This document shows, one piece after another, positions 42,144 to 50,370 of a stretch of DNA of 64,000 bases. Below the pieces are notes generated by a model. It searched no databases. It was not told where the DNA came from and worked only from the letters and a program-made list of their open reading frames with translations. Location of the stretch: assembly GCF_900109575.1 (NCBI RefSeq), contig NZ_FOAF01000009.1:62001-126000 (forward strand), given 5' to 3'. A program made the position numbers and the translations under genes. This DNA comes from Olivibacter domesticus. GTDB taxonomy: Bacteria > Bacteroidota > Bacteroidia > Sphingobacteriales > Sphingobacteriaceae. Every line of letters begins with the position of its first letter. The first letter of the stretch is position 1.

Positions 42144-44072
42144 ATGTCAGTTATGAAAAGAACAATCGTTTTTTCAATAGTACTTGTATGCCTTGTATTT
42201 ACCAAAAATTATGCGCAGCTACAAGAAAATCCGGTAGGGTGGAAAACAAGTATCCAGCAAGGAAAAGGAGATACCTTATTGGTAAACCTTACAGCAACTA
42301 TAAAAGAAGGATGGCATATCAACAGTCAGTTCAATGCCATTCAGAACGGGCCGCTACCAACAGTTTTTGATTTTGAGAAATCGGAACAATATACTGTGAT
42401 AGGTGACGTAACAGAGCCTAAACCACTCAGCAGAATAGAAGAAGCATACAACAACCAAACATTATATTACTTTGAGCATGAAGTTAGATTCATCCAGAAA
42501 ATTATTCCCAAAACGAATGATAGTCTCGCTATTAAAGTTGCCATAACATATATGTCTTGCAGCAGTACCATGTGCCTGCCACCGGAAACGGAAGAAGTAG
42601 CTTTGCTATACAAACCTCAACATGCACTTACTTTGGCAGATCAGACAGCTCTTTCTGTAAAAGAAACCAATATTGGATGGATTTTTTTAGGTGGGTTATT
42701 GGGTGGATTTTTGGCCTTGCTTACACCTTGTGTATTTTCGATGATCCCGCTTACAGTAAGCTACTTTACCAAAAACGGTGGTTTAAAGAAAGCTATTCTA
42801 TATGCTGTATCTATCGTTGTTATTTATGTCACATTGGGATTGACCATCACACTTACGCTAGGCCCAGATGCCCTGAATGCTTTGGCCAGTAATGGGATTG
42901 TAAATTTGATTTTCTTTCTGATATTCCTGGTATTTGCCCTTTCATTCTTGGGTGCGTTTGAAATAACCTTACCCAGTAGCTGGTTGAATAAATCAGACAA
43001 AATGGCCGACAGAGGTGGGTTTATCGGAATATTCTTCATGGCCTTTACACTGGCGTTGGTTTCATTTTCCTGTACCGGCCCCATTATAGGAAGTTTATTG
43101 GTAGAAGCCGCAATTAATGGAAGCATAGCGGGGCCTGCAGCCGGAATGTTCGGTTTTGCACTTGCCTTGTCTATTCCGTTTATGCTCTTTGCTGCATTCC
43201 CGAGTATGCTGAAAAAGTTGCCAAAATCCGGCAGTTGGTTGGGTAAGGTAAAAGTGATATTGGGATTCCTGGAATTGGCTTTAGCCATGAAATTTCTATC
43301 CACATTTGATTTGGTGTACCAATTAGGCTTCTTAAAACGGGAGGTTTTTATAGCGGTATGGATTGTGATTTTCACCTCCTTCGGTTTTTACATGCTTGGC
43401 AAATTAAATTTTGAGGATGGGGAGTCGAAATCAAAAACATCGATAAGTGGATTTATATCTTCTGTTGTGATCTTCAGTTTTGTGGTGTACCTCATTCCCG
43501 GATTGTGGGGAGCGCCCGTGAAATTGGCAAGTGGCTTTTTACCTCCTTCATTTTATAAGGAATGGAATCAAAATACCCCGACGGCCAATACAAGTATCAG
43601 CACCAATACGATCCCTGCAGAAAAGCATGCGCAACCATGCCCTCAAAATCTGAATTGCTTTCACGACTATGATGAAGGTGTGGCTTATGCTAAAGAAATG
43701 AACAAACCCATTCTACTTGACTTCACCGGGTGGAGCTGTGTCAACTGCCGCAAGATGGAAGATAATGTATGGAGCGACCCAATGGTTTGGGGAAAATTAA
43801 ACAATGACTACGTGTTGATTTCACTCTATGTAGATGACACAACACCTCTACCGGACGACGAGCAATATGCTTCTGAAACTACAGGGAAGAAAATAAAAAC
43901 TATTGGTAACAAATGGAGTGATTTCCAAACGACTAAATTCCGCACCAATTCGCAGCCCTATTATGTTGCTGTCAATACGAAGGGGGAAATGCTTCATGAA
44001 CCCGTAGCGTATGAACCCAATGTAAAAACGTACGCCGCATTTCTACAGGAGGGTGTGGAAAAATTCAAATAA
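42144..44072 (+). CDS. DsbD-family thiol:disulfide interchange protein
   Basis: A 642-aa membrane protein that passes electrons from cytoplasmic thioredoxin to the periplasm. The N-terminal periplasmic domain carries YMSCSSTMCLPPETEE (redox Cys pair). The eight-helix core has ALLTPCVFSMIPLT and SFSCTGPIIGSLL, the two membrane Cys. The C-terminal thioredoxin domain has DFTGWSCVNCRKMEDN (CVNC). An ATG at 42153 is an alternative start. Next door are exported thioredoxins and exported MsrA/MsrB, so DsbD is the likely electron source for envelope methionine-sulfoxide repair. Confidence 0.93.
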   Translation: MSVMKRTIVFSIVLVCLVFTKNYAQLQENPVGWKTSIQQGKGDTLLVNLTATIKEGWHINSQFNAIQNGPLPTVFDFEKSEQYTVIGDVTEPKPLSRIEEAYNNQTLYYFEHEVRFIQKIIPKTNDSLAIKVAITYMSCSSTMCLPPETEEVALLYKPQHALTLADQTALSVKETNIGWIFLGGLLGGFLALLTPCVFSMIPLTVSYFTKNGGLKKAILYAVSIVVIYVTLGLTITLTLGPDALNALASNGIVNLIFFLIFLVFALSFLGAFEITLPSSWLNKSDKMADRGGFIGIFFMAFTLALVSFSCTGPIIGSLLVEAAINGSIAGPAAGMFGFALALSIPFMLFAAFPSMLKKLPKSGSWLGKVKVILGFLELALAMKFLSTFDLVYQLGFLKREVFIAVWIVIFTSFGFYMLGKLNFEDGESKSKTSISGFISSVVIFSFVVYLIPGLWGAPVKLASGFLPPSFYKEWNQNTPTANTSISTNTIPAEKHAQPCPQNLNCFHDYDEGVAYAKEMNKPILLDFTGWSCVNCRKMEDNVWSDPMVWGKLNNDYVLISLYVDDTTPLPDDEQYASETTGKKIKTIGNKWSDFQTTKFRTNSQPYYVAVNTKGEMLHEPVAYEPNVKTYAAFLQEGVEKFK

Positions 44073-44090
44073 ATGCAAGCAAAGCGTTCT

Positions 44091-44166
44091 GAACCAAATC
44101 ACCAAATAATTGGGCTGATTCGCAAAATGCATCTCTTTTTTGTAGTGCAATTTTACCTTGTCAATA
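44091..44166 (+). promoter_or_regulatory. Shared promoter element C (trx-msrA-msrB operon)
   Basis: GAACCAAAT at 44091, then AATAATTGGGCTGATTCGCA. The -7 box CAATTTTA is at 44148-44155 (54 nt from CCAAAT) and TCAATA at 44161-44166. The start codon at 44191 lies 43 nt from the -7 box start. Best conserved with elements A and D. Confidence 0.88.
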
Positions 44167-44190
44167 GTGGCAACAGCTAATCGTTGTTTT

Positions 44191-44649
44191 ATGAAACAGA
44201 TAAAAATAAATACTTACGTCGTATGCTTAGGCTTCTTTTTATTGAGCCTACTGCCATCATGGAGCTTAAAGGCACAACAGAGATCTTCGGAAAATACAGG
44301 GATTATCTTTAGTAACCAGTCGTTCAAAAAGATGCTGGTAATAGCTCGGGCCAGTCATAAGAACATATTTGTTGACGCCTATGCGATCTGGTGCGCACCT
44401 TGTAAACAACTTCAAAAAACGACATTCAAGGACGCTAAAGCAGCGGCTTATTTCAACAAAAACTTCATCAACATCCGTATTGATGTGGAAAAAGGAGAAG
44501 GGATTGATCTGGCTAAAAAATGGCAGGTAGAAGGCTTACCCACACTCCTTATCCTTGACGAAAAAGGTGAAATAATCGCCGATCATACCGGGTATGTTGA
44601 TGGAACGGGTCTGCTTGAATTTGCTAAAGAAGTAACAGGTAAAGAATAA
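44191..44649 (+). CDS. Exported thioredoxin-family protein
   Basis: 152 aa from the ATG at 44191 (MKQIKINTYVVCLGFFLLSL), chosen for its signal peptide and its distance from element C. Motif DAYAIWCAPCKQLQKTTFKD (CAPC) and cis-Pro in VEGLPTLLILDEKG. Probably periplasmic, carrying electrons from DsbD to MsrA/MsrB. It is first in an operon with msrA (16-bp gap), msrB and an outer-membrane protein gene. Confidence 0.9.
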   Translation: MKQIKINTYVVCLGFFLLSLLPSWSLKAQQRSSENTGIIFSNQSFKKMLVIARASHKNIFVDAYAIWCAPCKQLQKTTFKDAKAAAYFNKNFINIRIDVEKGEGIDLAKKWQVEGLPTLLILDEKGEIIADHTGYVDGTGLLEFAKEVTGKE

Positions 44650-44665
44650 ATTCAAAATAAATGAG

Positions 44666-45316
44666 ATGAAAAAGAAAATATTGTTGTTATATGCCTTACT
44701 GTTTTGCTCGGTTTGGGGACGCTCGACGACCCTTTATGGAAAAGCAACCGACAAAACGGATACCGTAACCTTTGCTTCCGGTTGCTTCTGGTGCATAGAA
44801 GCTAAATTTTCACAACTGAATGGGGTTTTGAAGGTAACTTCCGGTTATACAGGAGGTAATGTAGCTAATCCGAGTTATGAGCTGGTATGCACGGGTACAA
44901 CGGGACATGCCGAAGCGGTTAATATTGTTTACAAGCCTGAAATCATTTCATATGATGAATTGCTGCAAGCTTTTTTCTTATCGCATGACCCTACGCAATT
45001 GAACCGTCAGGGTAATGATGTAGGCACACAGTATCGTTCTGCGATATTTTACCATAATGAAACGCAACGTCAAAAGGCGGAATACTACATCGCCGTATTA
45101 ACGAAACAGAAAATTTATGGCAACCCTATTGTAACCGAGGTAAAACCCTTTACAACGTTTTATAAGGCAGAAAACTATCATCAGGAATACTATACAAAGA
45201 ACCCGAACCAAGGTTACTGCCGATATGTGATTCAGCCGCAACTGGAAAAATTCACGAAGATCTTTAGGAATAAACTGAAAAATAAATCGAATCATCATGA
45301 AGAAGATCATTTTTAG
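44666..45316 (+). CDS. msrA: Peptide-methionine (S)-S-oxide reductase, exported
   Basis: A 216-aa protein with N-terminal signal (MKKKILLLYALLFCSVWG). Catalytic motif FASGCFWCIEAKF with C40 as nucleophile. Other signatures: GYTGGNVANPSYELVCTGTT, GHAEAVNIVYKP, HDPTQLNRQGNDVGTQYRSA. It reduces the S-form of methionine sulfoxide. The signal peptide places it in the periplasm, unlike cytosolic MsrA. It overlaps msrB by 20 bp (separate frames), indicating translational coupling. Confidence 0.96.
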   Translation: MKKKILLLYALLFCSVWGRSTTLYGKATDKTDTVTFASGCFWCIEAKFSQLNGVLKVTSGYTGGNVANPSYELVCTGTTGHAEAVNIVYKPEIISYDELLQAFFLSHDPTQLNRQGNDVGTQYRSAIFYHNETQRQKAEYYIAVLTKQKIYGNPIVTEVKPFTTFYKAENYHQEYYTKNPNQGYCRYVIQPQLEKFTKIFRNKLKNKSNHHEEDHF

Positions 45317-45809
45317 CTGTTTACTGGCGATATTTTCTTTCGCCGGTTATGCACAGAATCAAAAATTAGATAAGGGACATGAAAACAATCCCTACTATTC
45401 GACATCGGATACTACCAAACTAAATGTAGCAGATGCTGAATGGAAAAAAGTGCTGTCTGCAGACCTTTACGTGGTAGCTCGGGAAAAGGATACCGAACGG
45501 CCGTTTACCGGGAAATACTGGAAAAGTGAAACCAGAGGTACTTATTATTGTGCCGCTTGCGGAAACATACTTTTCAGATCGGATGCCAAGTTCGCCAGCA
45601 GTTGTGGATGGCCAAGCTTTTATGAGCCGATCAGAAAAAATAGCGTGGAATACGTAGAAGATCATTCCCATGGAATGAACAGAACAGAGGTGCTTTGCGG
45701 TAGATGTGGCGCACATTTGGGCCATATTTTTGATGACGGGCCGGCACCAACCTACAAAAGATACTGCATGAACTCCATTAGTCTTGACTTTGAACCAAAC
45801 AAAAAATAA
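45297..45809 (+). CDS. msrB: Peptide-methionine (R)-S-oxide reductase, exported
   Basis: A 170-aa protein with signal peptide (MKKIIFSCLLAIFSFAGYAQ). Zinc CxxC pairs: YYCAACGN (C85, C88) and VLCGRCGAHLGH (C134, C137). The catalytic Cys is C157 in KRYCMNSISL, and CGWPSFYEPI is the substrate loop. It reduces the R-form of methionine sulfoxide, complementing MsrA. Having both exported, with an exported thioredoxin in one operon, makes a self-contained envelope repair pathway. Confidence 0.96.
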   Translation: MKKIIFSCLLAIFSFAGYAQNQKLDKGHENNPYYSTSDTTKLNVADAEWKKVLSADLYVVAREKDTERPFTGKYWKSETRGTYYCAACGNILFRSDAKFASSCGWPSFYEPIRKNSVEYVEDHSHGMNRTEVLCGRCGAHLGHIFDDGPAPTYKRYCMNSISLDFEPNKK

Positions 45810-45865
45810 TTGAAGAAAAATAGTTAAGCAGCCAATTGTGTGCGATTTTCAATACCCATGATAAT

Positions 45866-46882
45866 ATGATAAAAAACAATATTAAATTTCGGGCCTTCTT
45901 AATAGGTCTGACACTTTGGTCCTGTAGCGTTCATGCACAGAACATGGTCAGTATGTCTTCTTTACATCCAGAGGCGGACACCATCAGTGCAGGTAAAAAA
46001 GAACTTGCTATTCGCTATCCCGATTTAAGACAGTTCGGCGTCTCGTTCAATCATTTCGGCTATAGCGATTTTGATGCAAAATTAAATGATCGGGATTTTG
46101 CCCATGGAAAAATAAGAACCGAACGTATCAGTACTTTTTTCAACTCACCGGCTATCAAATGGAAAAGTAATTCGCTATCGGCCAGCATCTACTATACTTA
46201 CACATCCACCGAGCTGAAAGAGATTACCAATAGACTACCGGATCAAGAGTTAGCAGCGCTAACTACCGATAAAAGTACGTTCGATCTGGCATTGAATTAT
46301 TCACGGTCGGCGACGATATTTAATCGGCCCATCATCTATTCATTGGTAGCGAGAGGAATTACGGATGGTTTAAATGATTTTCGTCGTTTTAATCTGAATG
46401 GGAGTTTCAATTTACCATTGAAGAAAACTGAAAACACCACATTCTCCGTCGGGTTATTGGTTTTAATAGATCCCTCTTCACCGATACCTGTTGAGCCTAT
46501 CATTAACTATTATCATAAGTTCACCTCATCAGGGCTTGAATTGATAGTAGATCTTCCGAACGGTATTAACGTAAAAAAGGGAGTTGCAAAAAATGCTTGG
46601 TTTAAGGTTGGCTCCAATCAACGTTCTTACACAACTTTTTATGACCATCATAATACGTTCTTAGATGGAAAGGTAAGCTATAATACGATTGAACTGAATA
46701 GCGGTGCAGCATTTGAATACCTTTTTGCAGAGAACATGATGCTGACCCTAGGTGGCAGATTTAGTAGTTTTTTATCTGCCAAGCTGTTTAAAGACGGTGA
46801 AAACTACAGCGACGCTTCGTTAAGAAGTGATAACAAAGGGGCTCCTTATCTAACGATTGGTTTGTCGTTATTGACCTTTTAA
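45866..46882 (+). CDS. Outer-membrane beta-barrel protein
   Basis: 338 aa from the ATG at 45866 (MIKNNIKFRAFLIGLTLWSC), giving a clean signal peptide ending VHAQN. The mature protein alternates amphipathic strands (YPDLRQFGVSFNHFGYSD; SLSASIYYTYTST; TFDLALNYSRSATIF) and ends in a terminal aromatic strand YLTIGLSLLTF, typical of beta-barrels (DUF6268-like). It is last in the trx-msrA-msrB operon; a pore for oxidant or product passage can be imagined but is not supported. Confidence 0.7.
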   Translation: MIKNNIKFRAFLIGLTLWSCSVHAQNMVSMSSLHPEADTISAGKKELAIRYPDLRQFGVSFNHFGYSDFDAKLNDRDFAHGKIRTERISTFFNSPAIKWKSNSLSASIYYTYTSTELKEITNRLPDQELAALTTDKSTFDLALNYSRSATIFNRPIIYSLVARGITDGLNDFRRFNLNGSFNLPLKKTENTTFSVGLLVLIDPSSPIPVEPIINYYHKFTSSGLELIVDLPNGINVKKGVAKNAWFKVGSNQRSYTTFYDHHNTFLDGKVSYNTIELNSGAAFEYLFAENMMLTLGGRFSSFLSAKLFKDGENYSDASLRSDNKGAPYLTIGLSLLTF

Positions 46883-46942
46883 ATGCAATTTAATATTTCG
46901 ATAACCATTCGATCTTCTCTTTAAAAGCTACCCCGGTTTTTT

Positions 46943-47017
46943 GAACCAAATTGTCAAATAATTGGACTAATCTACAAATTCACCCTGTTTCGGATAGTGT
47001 AATTTTGCACTATCAAT
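46943..47017 (+). promoter_or_regulatory. Shared promoter element D (four-helix membrane protein)
   Basis: GAACCAAAT at 46943-46951, then AATAATTGGACTAATCTACA. The -7 box TAATTTTG (perfect TAnnTTTG) is at 47000-47007, 54 nt from CCAAAT, and TCAATA at 47012-47017. The start codon at 47044 is 44 nt downstream of the -7 box start. Confidence 0.88.
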
Positions 47018-47043
47018 AAGTGTTAAATTTTAAAATTAAACTC

Positions 47044-47532
47044 ATGGGACTATCACATTTAGGTATTTTTCATACTGTTATAGGTGTTGCAGCTATTATC
47101 GCAGCCATTATATCTTTAATCAGAAGAGGTAAAATAGATCTAAGCCAATTGAGTGGCAAGATCTATTTTTATGGTACCTTAGTTACATCACTAACCGCTT
47201 TAGGACTATCCAGTGTTAAAGGTGTCAATCCTGGGCATATTCTGGCCTTGCTAATTGTTATATTAATTTCGGTGGCTTACTATCTTTACGCAAAAAAAAC
47301 GGGAAACAATCGATCACGTTTTATCGAAAACTTTTTTCTTACGTTCAGCTTTTTCCTGTCCTTGATTCCGACAGTTAATGAAACTTTTAACCGTATCCCG
47401 GTAGGTCATCCTTTGGCCAATGGACCGCAGGACCCATTAATCGGAAAAACCCTGCTCGTACTTTTTGTGCTGTTTGTGATCGGTTCGATCTTGCAATTCA
47501 GAAAGCAAAAGAGCATAAATAAGGTGGTGTAA
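47044..47532 (+). CDS. Four-helix membrane protein of the redox regulon
   Basis: 162 aa from the ATG at 47044 (MGLSHLGIFHTVIGVAAIIA), a start that agrees with promoter element D. Four hydrophobic segments: IFHTVIGVAAIIAAIISLI; IYFYGTLVTSLTALGL; ILALLIVILISVAYYLYAKK; FSFFLSLIPTVNETF; the last (LLVLFVLFVIGSIL) may be a fifth. A conserved-looking NETFNRIPVGHPLANGPQDP loop follows helix 4. Function unknown, but its promoter places it with OsmC, thioredoxin and Msr genes. Confidence 0.75.
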   Translation: MGLSHLGIFHTVIGVAAIIAAIISLIRRGKIDLSQLSGKIYFYGTLVTSLTALGLSSVKGVNPGHILALLIVILISVAYYLYAKKTGNNRSRFIENFFLTFSFFLSLIPTVNETFNRIPVGHPLANGPQDPLIGKTLLVLFVLFVIGSILQFRKQKSINKVV

Positions 47533-47655
47533 ATTTGAGTTTTTTATTGACAAAAGTTTAGAGAGCTTTATTTACTATCCATATATAGGGCGGGATGACA
47601 GGAGGAATACAGGGGCTCTGGAGAATATACTATAGCCAACAGGAAACTGAGAAAT

Positions 47656-47693
47656 ATCAAGCGAAGAGGAATTTCATTCGATCTTCGCTTGAT
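47656..47693. terminator. Bidirectional hairpin terminator
   Basis: ATCAAGCGAAGA (47656-47667) and TCTTCGCTTGAT (47682-47693) are perfect 12-bp inverted arms with a 14-nt loop. It lies between the convergent membrane-protein gene and the NmrA-like gene. Confidence 0.75.
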
Positions 47694-47712
47694 CGGCTTA
47701 TACAGGTTTGAG

Positions 47713-48624
47713 TTAACTTTGCACAGGAAGTATTCTTGTCTTTGCCCATTCTCGGATACCAATTGTCGGTATCCTCTGTTGATAATTAAATGTCTTTTCT
47801 ATCGGCCAAGTTACTCCAGGTTGCGTGAATACCATACGATATTTATTAAAGATATCATCCGGCCTTTGTTCTAAAGCTGAGGACAGGTGTTCCTTACTCC
47901 AAAGAATGCGCTCAAAAGTGGTATTGAAGATGGTTTCTACCTCTTCGGCAATTTGTGTAAAAGTTGCCGTTTCACCGGAAACAAATACAACCTCATTGAC
48001 AATTTCCGGTTGATGAAATAGTATCTCAATGGTCAGTTTTCCGATATCCTCGCAACAGGTTAAGGTCAATGAATGGTTCCAATCACCCAGTGCGTGGACA
48101 ACCTTATTTTCAAGGCTGACGACTCCGAAATCTTCGCGAAACAAGAAACTGGTAATCATGCCAATAGATACAATTACCCATTGTGTTCGGTCTTGGGCTC
48201 GCAGAAGATCTCTGACGTTAAGCTGCTCATCAAAAACCGGCTGTGCGCTTCCTCTTCCGATCTGATCATAATCCGCTCCAAATTGCCAGGGCACATAACG
48301 CCTGACTCCGGCTTGCAGTACAGCCTCGGTAATTTTTATCTGCATACCCTTTCCGATTGAAAAACCACTGCAGCAGATTATGGTATCATAACGGCCAAAC
48401 ACCTCTGCCAATTCGGTCACCGTACTCGTAAGGAGGTCTACCACCTCTAATTTTACATGCTGGAATTGTGTATGTTGTTTGAAATCTTGAACGACCGCTC
48501 CTGAGGGCCGTGCCAACGCGGCAACGGTCAGGTCAAGTTGGTGTGCATCTTGATAATCATGTAAGCCCTGCAACATGGATAGGCCAACTTCGCCCGTTCC
48601 AATTACTAAGAATGAATTTTTCAT
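47713..48624 (-). CDS. NmrA/isoflavone-reductase-like NAD(P)-binding protein
   Basis: A 303-aa Rossmann-fold protein. N-terminal dinucleotide motif MKNSFLVIGTGEVGLSMLQG (GxGxxG). Then VAALARPSGAVVQ, VTELAEVFGRYDTIICCSGF and RRYVPWQFGADYDQIGRG, typical of aromatic-alcohol-reductase/NmrA-like enzymes of the PCBER group. It may be a reductase or an NADP-sensing regulator. An AraC-type regulator gene (48724) is encoded on the same strand about 100 bp upstream. Confidence 0.83.
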   Translation of the reverse strand: MKNSFLVIGTGEVGLSMLQGLHDYQDAHQLDLTVAALARPSGAVVQDFKQHTQFQHVKLEVVDLLTSTVTELAEVFGRYDTIICCSGFSIGKGMQIKITEAVLQAGVRRYVPWQFGADYDQIGRGSAQPVFDEQLNVRDLLRAQDRTQWVIVSIGMITSFLFREDFGVVSLENKVVHALGDWNHSLTLTCCEDIGKLTIEILFHQPEIVNEVVFVSGETATFTQIAEEVETIFNTTFERILWSKEHLSSALEQRPDDIFNKYRMVFTQPGVTWPIEKTFNYQQRIPTIGIREWAKTRILPVQS

Positions 48625-48723
48625 CTTTGATCTATTTACGTATTGAGAATTATTTCTGACGCAAAGTTATCTCGATGAAAAAGGTATCAAGATGCGAGAA
48701 AGCTGTTAATAGCTGCAAAAATC

Positions 48724-49617
48724 CTAGGTCGTTCGATAAACAAGTGGAGTCGTTTTGGTAAGTTTTTTATAAAAATTCACAAAATGGGGTGTTTCCTGAA
48801 AATTTAAACACCAAGCAATCTCTTTTATAGAATAGTTTGTATGTTTTAAAAGTATATTGGCTTCTTCAATAATACGTTCATGAAGGATATCACTGGTTGT
48901 TTTCCCCATTGTCTTTTTAAGTGTTTGGTTCAGGTGATCGACAGTTGTGTTGAGCAAGCCAGCAAAATAGCCCGGTGTTTTACCTGCTAATGGCTTTTGC
49001 AGGCTGATGTCAAAAAAGGCATTTTCGACCAGTTTAAGGAAGCGTTCATCAAGCGTATCCTCCATATACAGAGAAGGAAAATTGTTGCTTTTAATTATTT
49101 TCTGTATGTAATGGATGATATCGAACACACGGTTGCGGATCAGTTGTTCTTTAAAGAAATAATCTGAATCTTTCTCCTGTTCTATTTCCAACATTATTTG
49201 GGACAAAAAAAGGTATTGCTCTTTGCTTAATGGTTGGGCGTAAATCCCTCGATCTTTAAAGACCGGCCAATTACGCAGGTTCAGTTTGGCTGTTCCTTTG
49301 AGAAAACTTTCGCTGCAGACACAATAATCACCAACAAAGTTTTCATCATCGGTCGAAAAGCCGGACCGTGTCATCGGCTCGGTAAAAACAATCGTATAAC
49401 CAGCGATAGGAACTTCCACATTATTAGAATGGTATTTGGCCGTACCATTGAGCAGGGCAATTTTATAAAACGGTTTGCGCTGCAATCGTTCGCAGGCAGA
49501 TAAATCCTTTTTAAGATCCTTCCAATGAAAAACATCGAAATGCCCTAAAAAGAATTGGTCATCGGAATAAGATCTATGAACGTATTCATCATAAAAAATT
49601 TCGATCTCTCTATGCAT
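48724..49617 (-). CDS. AraC-family transcriptional regulator
   Basis: A 297-aa protein. The N-terminal sensor domain includes VPIAGYTIVFTEP and YCVCSESFL. The C-terminal AraC HTH is at about 200-297 (GLLNTTVDHLNQTLKKTMGK; NYSIKEIAWCLNFQETPHFV; NFYKKLTKTTPLVYR). It probably regulates the NmrA-like gene 100 bp downstream; inference from position. Confidence 0.85.
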   Translation of the reverse strand: MHREIEIFYDEYVHRSYSDDQFFLGHFDVFHWKDLKKDLSACERLQRKPFYKIALLNGTAKYHSNNVEVPIAGYTIVFTEPMTRSGFSTDDENFVGDYCVCSESFLKGTAKLNLRNWPVFKDRGIYAQPLSKEQYLFLSQIMLEIEQEKDSDYFFKEQLIRNRVFDIIHYIQKIIKSNNFPSLYMEDTLDERFLKLVENAFFDISLQKPLAGKTPGYFAGLLNTTVDHLNQTLKKTMGKTTSDILHERIIEEANILLKHTNYSIKEIAWCLNFQETPHFVNFYKKLTKTTPLVYRTT

Positions 49618-49689
49618 TGTTTTAAATTATCAATTGAAACAAATAGCACTATGAATGCCTTAAAAACAACAAGATTCCTGCCGCACAGA

Positions 49690-49722
49690 GCTCATTCAAC
49701 TGGTAAATTTAGTTAAATGAGC
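49690..49722. terminator. Hairpin downstream of hxlR-type gene
   Basis: GCTCATT-C-AACT (from 49690) pairs with AGTT-A-AATGAGC (to 49722) with a 9-nt loop. It lies between the HxlR gene and the AraC gene, both minus strand, in a ~260-bp gene-free stretch. Probable terminator of the HxlR gene. Confidence 0.5.
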
Positions 49723-49879
49723 ACGAAATAATATCTGAAAGCGGATTTCACCAAATGATTTTATAGTGTCCATGCTAATATTTTGCTTGTTGATAAATTA
49801 TCCATTTTTAATGCACTTAGTTTTTAATAAAGCTGAAACCGATTGACTTGTCGTCTGACCGACTATGCTAGGTACAATT

Positions 49880-50266
49880 TTAACGGTTGACCGTACAATA
49901 ATTATTGCCCACGGTTTTCCATTTCAATCCCCAGTGATGTAAATCTAAAATGATAGCTAAGAGTTCTCTACCCTTTTCGGTTGTTGCATAGCGAATCTGT
50001 GGCGGTGTGGTTTCCGGAATATCGCTGGCCGTGATGAGTGACTCTGCTCTTAATTCTTTTAACCTTTTGCCCAAGATCTGATCGGAAAGTGTGGGGAAGG
50101 CTTTCTTTAAAGTGGTGAACTGAGCGACACCTTCATTAATACAATATAATATTTGCATTTTCCATCGCAATGAAATATCGGCCAATACGTCATTTACGTC
50201 GCAGGCCGCTGCTAATGTCTGCCGATTTTCACTATTGGTTGATAGCTCTTTTCTGGGTGTTGCCAT
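49880..50266 (-). CDS. HxlR-family transcriptional regulator
   Basis: A 128-aa winged-helix protein. HxlR features: ISLRWKMQILYCINEGVAQF then TTLKKAFPTLSDQILGKRLK ELRAESL and the wing IRYATTEKGRELLAI. The N-terminal CDVNDVLADIS has a Cys near the position used for redox sensing in some HxlR members. It is divergent from the alpha/beta-hydrolase gene (about 100 bp apart), its likely target. Confidence 0.9.
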   Translation of the reverse strand: MATPRKELSTNSENRQTLAAACDVNDVLADISLRWKMQILYCINEGVAQFTTLKKAFPTLSDQILGKRLKELRAESLITASDIPETTPPQIRYATTEKGRELLAIILDLHHWGLKWKTVGNNYCTVNR

Positions 50267-50370
50267 ATGTAGTCGTCATATTCTTTACTCACTTTGGGAT
50301 GAGTTATTGTGTCGTGTAATACGTCACCATACTTTTGTAGTAGTCATTTAATCATACAAATTTATTAAAA

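Noticed and set aside
42824-43375. 183-codon frame antisense to dsbD
   Set aside because: Asn/Lys/Pro-rich shadow of the transmembrane part of DsbD.
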